The notes under the pieces are model-generated. The model saw only the letters and a list, made by a program, of their open reading frames with translations, had not been told where the DNA came from and did not search any database. 32,010 nucleotides of DNA from UBA2020 sp964551435 (lineage in GTDB: Bacteria > Pseudomonadota > Alphaproteobacteria > Micavibrionales > UBA2020), in assembly GCA_964551435.1 (NCBI GenBank), contig CAZKBS010000019.1:1-32010 (forward strand), given 5' to 3'. Below are positions 16,371 through 24,318 of this stretch, piece after piece. Numbering within the stretch: the first letter of the stretch is position 1; the number at the start of each line of letters is the position of its first letter. Both the position numbers and the translations under genes were made by a program.

Positions 16371-16402
16371 AAAAAGCCGCGCGTTTGACCGTGCGGCTTT
16401 TT
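16371..16402 (+). terminator. Rho-independent terminator after the 56-codon gene
   Basis: Arms AAAAAGCCGCGC and GTGCGGCTTTTT (12 bp with one G-T pair) around an 8-nt GTTTGACC loop. A smaller hairpin, CCCGC-GAA-GCGGG at 16323-16335, lies just before it. Confidence 0.85.
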
Positions 16403-16495
16403 GCTATCTGCGCGGCGCGGCTTGCGCAGGGCGGCAAGCTTCTTTAATCTTGTGGCACATCATTATATCCAACCGCCGCATAAGGAGTTTCCGTC

Positions 16496-16966
16496 ATGTC
16501 CGCTGCCGCCATTCAGGAACGTTTGCAATCTCTCGGCGTGACGCTGCCGACACCTGTGGCGCCTGTCGCGAATTACGTGCCCTTCGTCATTTCGGGCAAG
16601 ACGCTTTATGTGTCCGGCCAGCTGCCTGTCGGTCTTGATGGCCAGATGGTCAAGGGCCAGCTCGGCCGCGATGCGACGCTGGAGCAAGGCCAGCAGGCGG
16701 CGCGTCTTTGCGCCATCAATATCCTTGCGCAGGCGAATGCCTCGCTGGGTGGTGATTTGTCGCGCATCGCGCGCTGCGTGAAACTGGGCGGGTTTGTGGC
16801 CTCCACTTCAGATTTCTTTGATCATCCCAAGGTTATCAACAGCGCGTCTGATTTGATTGTCGGTGCGCTTGGCGATGCGGGACGCCACGCGCGCTTCGCC
16901 GTCGGCGTGGCGGCGCTGCCCTTCGGCGCGGCGGTCGAGGTTGATGCGATTTTCGAGCTGACCTGA
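16496..16966 (+). CDS. RidA/YjgF family protein
   Basis: A 156-residue member of the Rid superfamily, which hydrolyses reactive enamine/imine intermediates formed by PLP enzymes such as threonine dehydratase. The family pattern is visible: VPFVISGKTLYVSGQLP (about 28-44), GQLGRDATLEQGQQAARLCA, and the end GRHARFAVGVAALPFGAAVE followed by VDAIFEL, where the Arg-containing segment resembles the active-site RxxxGVxxLP-xxxVE motif. It is slightly longer than RidA itself (about 128), as in the Atu1953/YoaB-like group. AAGGAG lies 9 nt before the ATG. pyrF starts 7 nt after the stop, so the two share a transcript. The exact substrate is open. Confidence 0.88.
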   Translation: MSAAAIQERLQSLGVTLPTPVAPVANYVPFVISGKTLYVSGQLPVGLDGQMVKGQLGRDATLEQGQQAARLCAINILAQANASLGGDLSRIARCVKLGGFVASTSDFFDHPKVINSASDLIVGALGDAGRHARFAVGVAALPFGAAVEVDAIFELT

Positions 16967-16973
16967 ACAGCCG

Positions 16974-17702
16974 ATGAAAACACCCGGCATTTTCTGCGCG
17001 ATTGACGCGCCCGATCTCGACAGCGCCCTTGCCCTGACGCGCAAGCTCGAGGGTACGGGCGTTGATTTGAAACTCGGGCTTGAATTCTTTGTGGCGGAAG
17101 GGCCTCGCGGTATCGATGCGGTGCGCGCGGCAGCGGGGGCGGATATCCGCATTTTCCTCGACCTCAAGCTGCATGATATTCCGAACACGGTCGGCGCCGC
17201 GGTCAAAAGTGCGATGCGCTGCCGTGCGGATTTTCTGACCATACATGCTGGCGGCGGTCACGAAATGATGCGCGCCGCCATGCTTGCCGCGCGCGAGGCG
17301 CAGGAAAAAACCGGCCAGCCTGCCCCCATGCTGCTCGGCGTGACGGTGCTGACGCATATGGATGCGCAGGATCTTCAGGGTATCGGCATTAACGATGCAC
17401 CCGCGCAGCAGGTGGAGCGTCTGGCAAAACTGGCGCAGGCGGCGGGGCTGGGCGGCTGCATTTGCGCGCCGCAGGAAATCGCCGCGCTGCGCAAGGCTTG
17501 CGGGCCGTCGTTCCGTCTGGTCGTGCCCGGTATCCGTCCGGCGCAAAGTGCAGCGGGCGATCAAAAACGTATCATGACGCCGCAGGAGGCTGCGGCCCTC
17601 GGCGCGGATGATCTGGTGATTGGCCGCCCGATTACGCAGGCCGAAGACCCCGCCCGTGCGGCACGCGATATCGTGGATAGTCTGCGCCGCGCCGCCGCCT
17701 GA
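16974..17702 (+). CDS. pyrF: Orotidine-5'-phosphate decarboxylase
   Basis: Makes UMP from OMP, the last step of pyrimidine synthesis, in the cytoplasm. The 242-residue length is normal for group I enzymes. The catalytic tetrad region is clear: Lys33 in DLKLGLEF and FLDLKLHDIPNTV (61-73), where Asp63, Lys65 and Asp68 make up the DxKxxD charge network. VVPGIRP and the C-terminal IGRPITQAEDPARAARDI (phosphate-gripping loop) are also present. It starts 7 nt after the RidA-like gene and is followed by a 208-nt gap before accD, so accD probably has its own promoter. Confidence 0.96.
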   Translation: MKTPGIFCAIDAPDLDSALALTRKLEGTGVDLKLGLEFFVAEGPRGIDAVRAAAGADIRIFLDLKLHDIPNTVGAAVKSAMRCRADFLTIHAGGGHEMMRAAMLAAREAQEKTGQPAPMLLGVTVLTHMDAQDLQGIGINDAPAQQVERLAKLAQAAGLGGCICAPQEIAALRKACGPSFRLVVPGIRPAQSAAGDQKRIMTPQEAAALGADDLVIGRPITQAEDPARAARDIVDSLRRAAA

Positions 17703-17821
17703 ATTAGACATAAAGTCCGCCCAATGCCCGCGCCATGGGCGTGTCCAATATACATAAATAAGCCGAATATTCGTCTGGCAGTGCGAAAAGGGCCAGCGCG
17801 GGCGCCGGATTATGGCTTGCG

Positions 17822-17838
17822 GTCATTATTATAATGAC
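17822..17838 (+). promoter_or_regulatory. Perfect 17-bp palindrome over a consensus -10 box before accD
   Basis: GTCATTAT-T-ATAATGAC: two 8-nt arms with exact complementarity around one base. A consensus TATAAT (17830-17835) lies inside it, about 75 nt before the accD ATG. The expected -35 position (17807-17812, GGATTA) is weak. A symmetrical element over the -10 box is what a repressor operator would look like. No regulator is identified. Confidence 0.5.
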
Positions 17839-17910
17839 GGTCGGGCCTGTTTTTGTTACAGAATCCCCACATAAGATACCAACCCCGCATACCAAACAAT
17901 GTGAGATGGC

Positions 17911-18852
17911 ATGAACTGGATTACCAACTTCGTCCGCCCCAAAATCAAGGCGCTCGCCGATATGGCCGGCAAGAAAGATGTGCCGGATAATCTCTGGCAT
18001 AAATGCCCGGGCTGCGATGCCATGCTGCACCATCAGGAACTGCAAAAGCATCTGCATGTCTGCCATCATTGCGGTTACCATCTGCGTCTGGATGCGATGG
18101 ACCGCTTGGCGTCGCTGTTTGACGGCGGCGAGTTCCAGCTGGTCGACCTGCCCAAAGCGGCCTTCGACCCGCTGAAGTTCAAAGACCGCAAGAAATATAC
18201 CGACCGTTTGAAAGACGCGCAGTCTTCGACCGGTCGCAAGGATGCCATTCTCGTCGCGCAGGGCGCGATAGGTGGCCGCAGCGCCGTGATTGCCGCGCTG
18301 GATTTCAGCTTCATGGGCGGCTCTATGGGCGCAGCTGTGGGCGATGGTCTTGTGACCGCGTCGCGTCTTGCGGTCATGCTGGGTGCGCCTTTCATCGTCA
18401 TTCCCGCATCAGGCGGCGCGCGCATGCAGGAAGGCATGCTCTCGCTGATGCAAATGCCGCGCAGCGTGATTGCCGTCGAACAGGTCAAAGAAGCCCGCCT
18501 GCCCTATATCGTTATTCTGACCGACCCGACCACGGGCGGCGTCAGCGCGTCTTTCGCGATGCTGGGCGATATCCACATTGCCGAACCGGGCGCGCAAATC
18601 GGCTTCGCCGGCCGCCGCGTCATTCAGGAAACCATCCGTGCCAGCCTGCCCGACGGTTTCCAGACCGCGGAATACCTGCGTGACCACGGTATGGTCGATC
18701 TCGTCGTTCCGCGCAAGGAGCTGCGCGAGAAACTGGCATCTATCATCGGGCTTCTGATGGATGGCGGCGCCGCGAAGCCCGCTGCGCGCAAGGCGAAAGC
18801 CAACGGCGCGCTGAACGGCAAGACGCTGCACGACGACCAAGCCGGCGCCTGA
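17911..18852 (+). CDS. accD: Acetyl-CoA carboxylase carboxyltransferase subunit beta
   Basis: With AccA it moves the carboxyl group from biotin to acetyl-CoA, giving malonyl-CoA for fatty acid synthesis. The 313-residue length is normal. The N-terminal zinc ribbon shows Cys32-Cys35 (KCPGCD) and Cys51-Cys54 (VCHHCGYH). The crotonase-like core shows LDFSFMGGSMGAAVGDG, IPASGGARMQEGMLSLMQM, ILTDPTTGGVSASFAMLGD and IGFAGRRVIQETI. The Lys/Ala-rich tail is typical of alphaproteobacteria. The ATG has only a moderate site (GAGATGGC). A palindrome overlapping a consensus -10 box lies about 75 nt upstream. folC follows after 34 nt, a frequent accD-folC arrangement. Confidence 0.97.
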   Translation: MNWITNFVRPKIKALADMAGKKDVPDNLWHKCPGCDAMLHHQELQKHLHVCHHCGYHLRLDAMDRLASLFDGGEFQLVDLPKAAFDPLKFKDRKKYTDRLKDAQSSTGRKDAILVAQGAIGGRSAVIAALDFSFMGGSMGAAVGDGLVTASRLAVMLGAPFIVIPASGGARMQEGMLSLMQMPRSVIAVEQVKEARLPYIVILTDPTTGGVSASFAMLGDIHIAEPGAQIGFAGRRVIQETIRASLPDGFQTAEYLRDHGMVDLVVPRKELREKLASIIGLLMDGGAAKPAARKAKANGALNGKTLHDDQAGA

Positions 18853-18886
18853 CGCCGCACCCATCGCCAAAAGGGAGCGGAAGCGC

Positions 18887-20266
18887 ATGCTGCCTGAACC
18901 CAAATCCCTGACCGCCGCTGCCGCCGTGCCGGATGCCGCGCATTGGAATTACAGCGCCGATCCGCAGACGGAAGCGCTGATCACCCATATCCGCGATACC
19001 TATCCGCCGCATGTGCCAGCGGGTCTTTCACGGTTTCGTGAATTTCTCGCCGCGCTCGACAATCCGCATCTGCGGATGCCGCCGGTTTTTCATGTGGCGG
19101 GCACGAATGGCAAAGGCTCCACCGTTGCCTTTTTGCAGGCGATGCTGGAGGCAGGGGGCAAGCGCGTGCACCGCTTTATCTCCCCGCATCTGGTGCGGTT
19201 TTCCGAACGCATCGTGATTGCCGGACAGGAAATCGGCGATGCGCAGCTGCATGCCTTGGTTGCCGAAGTGGATGCGGTGGCCCGCGGACGCGATATTTCC
19301 TTTTTCGAATTTTTTACCGCGCTCGCCTTTCTGGCGTTTTCGCGCACGCCGGCCGATGCCGTTTTGCTGGAAACCGGCCTTGGCGGGCTTCTGGATGCGA
19401 CGAATGTGATTGAAAATCCGGCCTGCGCCGTGATTACGCGGATTTCGTTCGATCATATGCGCACCCTTGGCAATACCCTGCCCGATATCGCCGCGCAAAA
19501 GGCGGGAATTATCAAAACGGGTTGCCCCGTGTCCATCGCGCCGCAGTTCGATGCGGCCGTGCCGACCGTGTTTGACGAATACGCCGCCAAGCTGCGCGCT
19601 TCGGCCGTGCAAATGGGCGGGCGTGACTGGCATGTGACGCTGCAGGCAGGCGGTTTTTTGTATGAAAGCGGCGGCGATGTTTTCGACCTGCCCTTGCCCG
19701 CGCTGACGGGTGCGCATCAGATGCTGAATGCAGGGGCGGCCATCACGGCCCTGCGTCTCAGCCCCTTTGCCGCGCTGGCGCGGCAGGACATTCTATCCGA
19801 TGCCATGCGCCGCGTGCGCTGGCCCGGACGGCTGGAGCAGCTGCAGAGCGGCGCGCTGGCCGCGCTGTTGCCGGCGGGCTGGGAATTATGGGTCGATGGC
19901 GCGCATAACGATTCAGGCGCCGAAACCCTGCGCGCGCAAATCGACAGCTGGGTCGCGGCAGACGGTTTGCCGCTACATCTGGTTACCGCTTTCAAGGCGC
20001 GCAAAACCCCGGATGATTTTTTTGCCCGTCTGGCAGGCTGTTTTGACAGCGCGCAGGCTGTGCATTTCGGCATTGATGCGCCGATGGAGCCGCTCGAAAG
20101 CCTCGCGGCACTTTTGCAAGCCGCGGGTTATGCGGATGTCAGTGTTTCGGAAAGTCTGCCCGCGGCGCTCGCCGCCCCGCGCTTTGCATCCGCGCCGCGC
20201 GGGCGTATAATCATCACGGGTTCGCTTTATCTGGTCGGGCATGCGCTGAAACTGAACGGCGCCTGA
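18887..20266 (+). CDS. folC: Bifunctional folylpolyglutamate synthase / dihydrofolate synthase
   Basis: Adds glutamate to dihydropteroate and further glutamates to folates, using ATP, in the cytoplasm. 459 residues, slightly long because about 25 N-terminal residues precede the first helix. The Mur-ligase-type P-loop is HVAGTNGKGSTVAF (69-82), followed by RFISPHLVRFSERI, the Mg2+/lid region ETGLGGLLDATNV, ITRISFDHMRTLGNTL and IAAQKAGIIKTGCP, then WPGRLEQLQSG and ELWVDGAHNDSGAE in the C-terminal domain. All key motifs are intact. GGGAGCGG lies upstream of the ATG, which is 34 nt after accD. The hprK gene begins 37 nt after the stop, so the run may be cotranscribed. Confidence 0.95.
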   Translation: MLPEPKSLTAAAAVPDAAHWNYSADPQTEALITHIRDTYPPHVPAGLSRFREFLAALDNPHLRMPPVFHVAGTNGKGSTVAFLQAMLEAGGKRVHRFISPHLVRFSERIVIAGQEIGDAQLHALVAEVDAVARGRDISFFEFFTALAFLAFSRTPADAVLLETGLGGLLDATNVIENPACAVITRISFDHMRTLGNTLPDIAAQKAGIIKTGCPVSIAPQFDAAVPTVFDEYAAKLRASAVQMGGRDWHVTLQAGGFLYESGGDVFDLPLPALTGAHQMLNAGAAITALRLSPFAALARQDILSDAMRRVRWPGRLEQLQSGALAALLPAGWELWVDGAHNDSGAETLRAQIDSWVAADGLPLHLVTAFKARKTPDDFFARLAGCFDSAQAVHFGIDAPMEPLESLAALLQAAGYADVSVSESLPAALAAPRFASAPRGRIIITGSLYLVGHALKLNGA

Positions 20267-20303
20267 CCTTTTGCGGGCCCGCCCAACCCAGCGGGAGCGC
20301 CCG

Positions 20304-20774
20304 ATGAAACCACAAAATCCCAACCGCGTGATCCGTCATGGCACCGCCGTGCTGCTGACGTCGGAGGCGCATGCCCCGGCGGCGCTGTTTATCCGCGGTG
20401 CATCGGGCAGCGGTAAATCCGATCTGGCGTTCCGCTTGATGGCGGCGGGCGCGATGCTGATTTCGGACGATCAGGTCGAACTTGAAAAACGGCAGGACAG
20501 GGTTTACGCGGGCACCATCGACGCCATTCGCGGGTTGATCGAGGTGCGTGGGGTCGGTCTTTTGCGCTATCCGGCAGCCGATCCGTCGGCATTGCGGCTG
20601 GTCATCGACCTTGTCCCGCGCGAAGACGTGCCGCGCCTGCCGGAGTGGCAGGACATTGATATTCTGGGGGTCAAGCTGCCGGTTTTGCGGCTCTATGCCT
20701 TTGATGCCTCGGCGGTATATAAAATCCGCGCCGCGATGGCGGTTGTCCATGATCCGAAATTGATTGTAAAATAA
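20304..20774 (+). CDS. hprK: HPr kinase/phosphorylase, short alphaproteobacterial form
   Basis: Phosphorylates and dephosphorylates HPr on its regulatory Ser. This is the 156-residue short form lacking the N-terminal domain found in Firmicutes, as is usual in alphaproteobacteria. Walker A is GASGSGKSDLAF (32-43), ISDDQVELE follows, and the family's catalytic loop region includes IRGLIEVRGVGLLRYP. The frame is open from 20271, but ATG 20304 has GGGAG about 7 nt upstream and begins next to the homologous part. rapZ starts 4 nt after the stop. Its presumed target Ser49 is intact in the ptsH product 1.4 kb downstream. In this class HprK links PTS state to cell envelope and virulence signalling in some species; here only the genetic link to PTS genes is seen. 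Confidence 0.92.
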   Translation: MKPQNPNRVIRHGTAVLLTSEAHAPAALFIRGASGSGKSDLAFRLMAAGAMLISDDQVELEKRQDRVYAGTIDAIRGLIEVRGVGLLRYPAADPSALRLVIDLVPREDVPRLPEWQDIDILGVKLPVLRLYAFDASAVYKIRAAMAVVHDPKLIVK

Positions 20775-20778
20775 ACCC

Positions 20779-21789
20779 ATGAAAAAAACGCCCGCCAGGA
20801 AAAAGACATCTGCCGTCATCTCCCGCAAAAAACGCGCGCCGCATAAACGCGCAGGGCGTCCCGTGCTTCTGGTGACGGGTATGGCGGGGGCGGGCCATTC
20901 CTCCGCGCTCAAGGTGCTTGAAGATATCGGCTACAAGGCCATCGACAATTTGCCGATTTCGCTGCTCTGGCCGCTGCTGGCCGAACAGGCGGGGCAGGAC
21001 AGCCCCGTGGCCATCGGCATCGACAGCCGCGGCTGGGATTTCAGCGCCATGTCGCTGGCCGAACATGTCAAACGCCTGCGCGAAGTGCCGGGCATCGACC
21101 TTAAAATGCTTTACATGGATTGCCAGACCGATGTGCTGCAGCAGCGTTTCACCGAAACGCGCCGTGTGCATCCGCTCGCGGTGGACCGCCCCGTTTATGA
21201 CGGCATTGCCGAAGAGCGCGCGATGCTTCAGCCCCTGCGCGAAGCGGTCGATCATGTCGTGGATACATCGCATCTGCGTCCGCAGGATTTGAAGCGTATT
21301 CTTTCCGGCTATTTCCGGCTGGAGGGGGAGGAGGGGCTAAAAGTCTTCATCACCTCCTTCGGCTTCAGAAACGGCCTGCCGCGCGAAGCGGATCTGGTTT
21401 TCGATGTGCGTTTCCTCGACAACCCGCACTGGGATCCGGCGCTGCGTCCGCTCTCCGGTCTTGATAAACCAGTAGCCGACAAGGTGCGGCGCGATGCGGG
21501 CTACAAGCCTTTTTTTAAAAATCTGACCGCGCTGCTGGCGCCGCTTTTGCCGCGCTATCTGCGCGAAGGGCGGCATTATCTGACGATTGCCGTGGGCTGC
21601 ACGGGCGGCCGCCACCGTTCCGTTTTCACGGCAGAGCAGCTGGGCGCGTGGTTCACCAAAGCCGGTTACAGCGCCGAAGTGCGCCACCGCGACCTTGCCG
21701 GCTGGAGCGCACGTCAGGGGCTAAATGCCGCGGAGGCAAAGAAACCCGCCCCGCGAAAAACAACAACAAGAAAAAGGAAAAAAGCATGA
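20779..21789 (+). CDS. rapZ: RapZ-family nucleotide-binding protein with altered Walker A
   Basis: A 336-residue RapZ/YvcJ homologue. In E. coli RapZ guides RNase E to the small RNA GlmZ; in other groups the role is less clear. The N-terminal P-loop domain has GMAGAGHSSALKVLEDIGY (34-52), where the family motif is usually GxSGAGKS: the lysine is His40, coded by CAT. AIDNLP, RRVHPLA and the C-terminal domain (FITSFGFRNGLPREADLVFD, RFLDNPHWDPALRPLSGLD and VGCTGGRHRSVFTAE) are typical and intact. Lys/Arg-rich tails of about 26 residues at the start and 15 at the end are unusual additions. The stop overlaps the EIIA start by 4 nt (ATGA), which implies translational coupling. The fold is sure; ATP or GTP binding is doubtful. 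Confidence 0.9.
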   Translation: MKKTPARKKTSAVISRKKRAPHKRAGRPVLLVTGMAGAGHSSALKVLEDIGYKAIDNLPISLLWPLLAEQAGQDSPVAIGIDSRGWDFSAMSLAEHVKRLREVPGIDLKMLYMDCQTDVLQQRFTETRRVHPLAVDRPVYDGIAEERAMLQPLREAVDHVVDTSHLRPQDLKRILSGYFRLEGEEGLKVFITSFGFRNGLPREADLVFDVRFLDNPHWDPALRPLSGLDKPVADKVRRDAGYKPFFKNLTALLAPLLPRYLREGRHYLTIAVGCTGGRHRSVFTAEQLGAWFTKAGYSAEVRHRDLAGWSARQGLNAAEAKKPAPRKTTTRKRKKA

Positions 21790-22184
21790 TTGGTCTTGTC
21801 ATCGTGACCCACGGGCGCCTTGCCGAAGAATTCATTTCCGTCATGGAGCATGTCGTCGGCCCGCAAAAACAGATTGCGCCGGTCTGCACGTCTCCCGACG
21901 ATGATCTGGAGGCGAAGCGTCAGGAAATCATTCAGCGTATCAAGGATGTCGATAGCGGCAAGGGCGTGATTGTCCTCACCGATATGTTTGGCGGCACGCC
22001 GTCCAATCTGGCGATTTCCGTGACCTCGGAAAAAAATGTCGAGGCGCTGGCCGGCATCAACCTGCCGATGCTGATCAAGCTGGCCTCCGCCCGCCAGACT
22101 GAAAGCCTTAGCAAGGCGGCGGAACTGGCTGCCGAAGCGGGGCGCAAATATATCAACGTGGCAACCGCGCTGCTTCAGGCGTGA
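21786..22184 (+). CDS. PTS EIIA component, mannose family (EIIA-Man type)
   Basis: A 132-residue single-domain EIIA of the mannose family. The phosphate-accepting His9 lies in MIGLVIVTHG. VIVLTDMFGGTPSNLAI (about 59-75) is the family's conserved loop. No EIIB, EIIC or EIID gene is present here, so it probably receives phosphate from HPr for regulation rather than sugar uptake, as known for alphaproteobacterial ManX-type proteins. The ATG overlaps the rapZ stop (ATGA). A purine-rich AAAAGGAAAAAAG lies upstream. ptsH follows after 3 nt. Confidence 0.93.
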   Translation: MIGLVIVTHGRLAEEFISVMEHVVGPQKQIAPVCTSPDDDLEAKRQEIIQRIKDVDSGKGVIVLTDMFGGTPSNLAISVTSEKNVEALAGINLPMLIKLASARQTESLSKAAELAAEAGRKYINVATALLQA

Positions 22185-22187
22185 TGA

Positions 22188-22466
22188 ATGTCCGCCCGCA
22201 TTGAAAAAACCGTCATGATAGTCAACCGCCGCGGCCTGCATGCGCGCGCGGCGGCCAAGTTCGTGCGGCTGGTCGAAGAAATGGGGGCGGAGGTTCTGGT
22301 TGCCAAGGACGATATGGAAGTATCCGGCGCGTCCATCATGGGGCTTTTGATGCTGTCGGCCAGTATCGACACGACCATTCGTATTTCCGCCATGGGCGCG
22401 GGCGCGGCCGAAGCGGTTGCGGCACTTGAAGATCTTGTCTCCCGCCGCTTTGACGAGGAGGTCTAG
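22188..22466 (+). CDS. ptsH: PTS phosphocarrier protein HPr
   Basis: A 92-residue phosphocarrier, in line with the usual 85-92. His18 in NRRGLHARAA takes phosphate from enzyme I and hands it to EIIA. Ser49 in VSGASIMGLLML is at the position known as Ser46 in other species, the HprK target. Both are intact, so two-input control is possible. It starts 3 nt after the EIIA gene, and ptsI starts 1 nt after its stop, with GAGGAGG lying in its last codons as ribosome-binding site for ptsI. Confidence 0.95.
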   Translation: MSARIEKTVMIVNRRGLHARAAAKFVRLVEEMGAEVLVAKDDMEVSGASIMGLLMLSASIDTTIRISAMGAGAAEAVAALEDLVSRRFDEEV

Positions 22467-22467
22467 C

Positions 22468-24225
22468 ATGTCGCCGGACCGACGCGAAAAAATCCTGCGC
22501 GGTATCGGCGTATCGCATGGCATCGCCATCGGACCCGCCTTTCTGGTGCAGCTGGAACGCCCGCGCGTGCCGGTCTGGGCCATCGCGGCGGCGGATGTCA
22601 AAGCCGAACAGGCGCGCTTTCAATCCGCCGTGATGACGGCGCAGAATGAGCTGGGCGAGCTAAAGGAACAAAGCACCCGCCTGCCCGAAACAGCGGCGGA
22701 GGAAATCGGGCTGCTGCTTGATGCGCATCTGGCGATGCTGTCCGGCTCGCGACTTGTGCGCGGTGTTTTGAAGCGTATCGAAACCGAGGCCGTGAACGCC
22801 GAAGCCGCCATCGAGCACGTGATGCAGGAATTGACCGACCAGTTCCGCGCGCTCAAGGACAAATACATCGCCGCGCGTATTGACGATGTGGAGGCGGTGA
22901 GCAACCGTCTCATCCGCATCCTGATGAATCTGCCCTATATCGCGCTCGATTCCGTGCCGCCGGGCGGGATTGTGCTGGCGAAGGAAATTTCTCCCGCCGA
23001 TACGGCGCTGATGGATCCGAAGCGTTTTGCGGGGATTGCGACCGTGCATGGCGGCGCGGCGGGGCATACCGCGGTCATGGCCCGCTCCCTCGGGATTCCG
23101 GCGGTGCTGGGGCTGGATAGCGCCCTGCTCGATAGCGCCGGCCATGGCGGTACGGCGATTGTCGATGGCGTTGCGGGTGTGCTGATTTTAAACCCCGATG
23201 AAAAAACGCTGGCCGAATACAGGGCGCGCCAGCAGGCGCTGCAAACCGCCCGCCATGATCTTGATAAAATCATTCACCTGCCGGCTGAAACCGCCGATGG
23301 CACGCCGGTATCCCTGCGCGCCAATCTGGAACTGCCGCGCGATGTCGAGGCGATTGCCGCCGCCGGCGCCGACGGTATCGGTCTTTTCCGCACCGAATTT
23401 TTGTTCATGAACCGCAGCACCCTGCCCGGCGAAGATGAACAGTATGAGAGCATGGCCGCCGTTGTCCGTGCGATGGGCGGACGCAGCGTTACCTTCCGTA
23501 CGCTGGATATCGGCGGCGATAAAATCGCGCGTGCCATGGGGGCATGGATTGCGGAGGCGACCAACCCCGCGCTCGGGCTGCGCGCCATCCGGCTGTCGCT
23601 CAAACGGCCAGAGCTGCTGACCGACCAGTTCCGCGCCATGCTGCGCGCGGCGGCGCACGGCCCTGTGCGCATTTTGCTGCCCATGGTGACAACGGCGGAG
23701 GAGGTTGAACAGGCCGCGCAGCTGCTACGCCGCTGTCATGCCGATTTGAAAGCGGAGGGTAAACCCGTACCCGATACGCTGCCGCCGCTGGGCACCATGA
23801 TTGAAATCCCTGCCGCCGCGCTGTCGGCGGACAGCCTTGCGGCGGTGTCGGATTTTTTCGCCCTCGGCACCAATGACCTTGTGCAATACACGGTTGCCAT
23901 CGATCGTGGCAACGATCAGGTGGCGGCGCTTTATAACCCGCTCAACCCTGCGGTGCTGCGGCTGATTGAATTCACGCTGGAAGCCGCGCGCCGCGCGGGC
24001 ATTCCTGTCAGCATTTGCGGCGAAATGGGGGCCGATCCTCTTTATACCCCTTTGCTGCTGGGGCTGGGCCTGCGCGAATTTTCGGTCGGTTCTGCCGCGC
24101 TGCCGCGCATCAAGCAGCGAATCAGGTCCCTGCGTCTTGATGTGGCCGAGGCGCATGCCCGCGCCGTCATGGATCAGTACGACCCTGCCCATATCAGGGC
24201 CATAGTCGAACAATTCAGCCCCTGA
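22468..24225 (+). CDS. ptsI: PTS enzyme I (phosphoenolpyruvate-protein phosphotransferase)
   Basis: Takes phosphate from PEP and passes it to HPr. 585 residues, the normal length for the standard type without the N-terminal GAF domain of PtsP. The active His200 lies in VHGGAAGHTAVMARSLGIP; the usual GGxTSH reads GGAAGH here, a small change before the His. The PEP-binding domain shows GIGLFRTEFLFMNR, TFRTLDIGGDK, FALGTNDLVQYTVAIDR and the catalytic Cys region SICGEMGADP. The frame is open from 22417, but ATG 22468 has GAGGAGG 7 nt upstream. It closes the hprK-rapZ-EIIA-ptsH-ptsI unit; ahcY follows after 93 nt. No clear terminator was found after it. Confidence 0.95.
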   Translation: MSPDRREKILRGIGVSHGIAIGPAFLVQLERPRVPVWAIAAADVKAEQARFQSAVMTAQNELGELKEQSTRLPETAAEEIGLLLDAHLAMLSGSRLVRGVLKRIETEAVNAEAAIEHVMQELTDQFRALKDKYIAARIDDVEAVSNRLIRILMNLPYIALDSVPPGGIVLAKEISPADTALMDPKRFAGIATVHGGAAGHTAVMARSLGIPAVLGLDSALLDSAGHGGTAIVDGVAGVLILNPDEKTLAEYRARQQALQTARHDLDKIIHLPAETADGTPVSLRANLELPRDVEAIAAAGADGIGLFRTEFLFMNRSTLPGEDEQYESMAAVVRAMGGRSVTFRTLDIGGDKIARAMGAWIAEATNPALGLRAIRLSLKRPELLTDQFRAMLRAAAHGPVRILLPMVTTAEEVEQAAQLLRRCHADLKAEGKPVPDTLPPLGTMIEIPAAALSADSLAAVSDFFALGTNDLVQYTVAIDRGNDQVAALYNPLNPAVLRLIEFTLEAARRAGIPVSICGEMGADPLYTPLLLGLGLREFSVGSAALPRIKQRIRSLRLDVAEAHARAVMDQYDPAHIRAIVEQFSP

Positions 24226-24282
24226 ATACGCCGCTTTATTGCCGAGTTAGGTCTTGAATTTCCGGTCCTTTTCCTTATTTTA

Positions 24283-24305
24283 GGGGCAGTTTTGATTTAA
24301 GCCCC
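24283..24305 (+). promoter_or_regulatory. Small hairpin just before the ahcY ribosome-binding site
   Basis: GGGGC at 24283-24287 and GCCCC at 24301-24305 can form a 5-bp GC stem with a 13-nt AT-rich loop, ending 3 nt before the GGAG of ahcY. It could influence translation. I compared it by eye with SAM-II and SAH riboswitch cores as I recall them and saw no match. Confidence 0.25.
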
Positions 24306-24318
24306 AAAGGAGCAGGCA

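Noticed and set aside
17718..17741. CGCCCA/TGGGCG inverted repeat as a terminator after pyrF
   Set aside because: Six-bp stem with a 12-nt loop and no following T-run.
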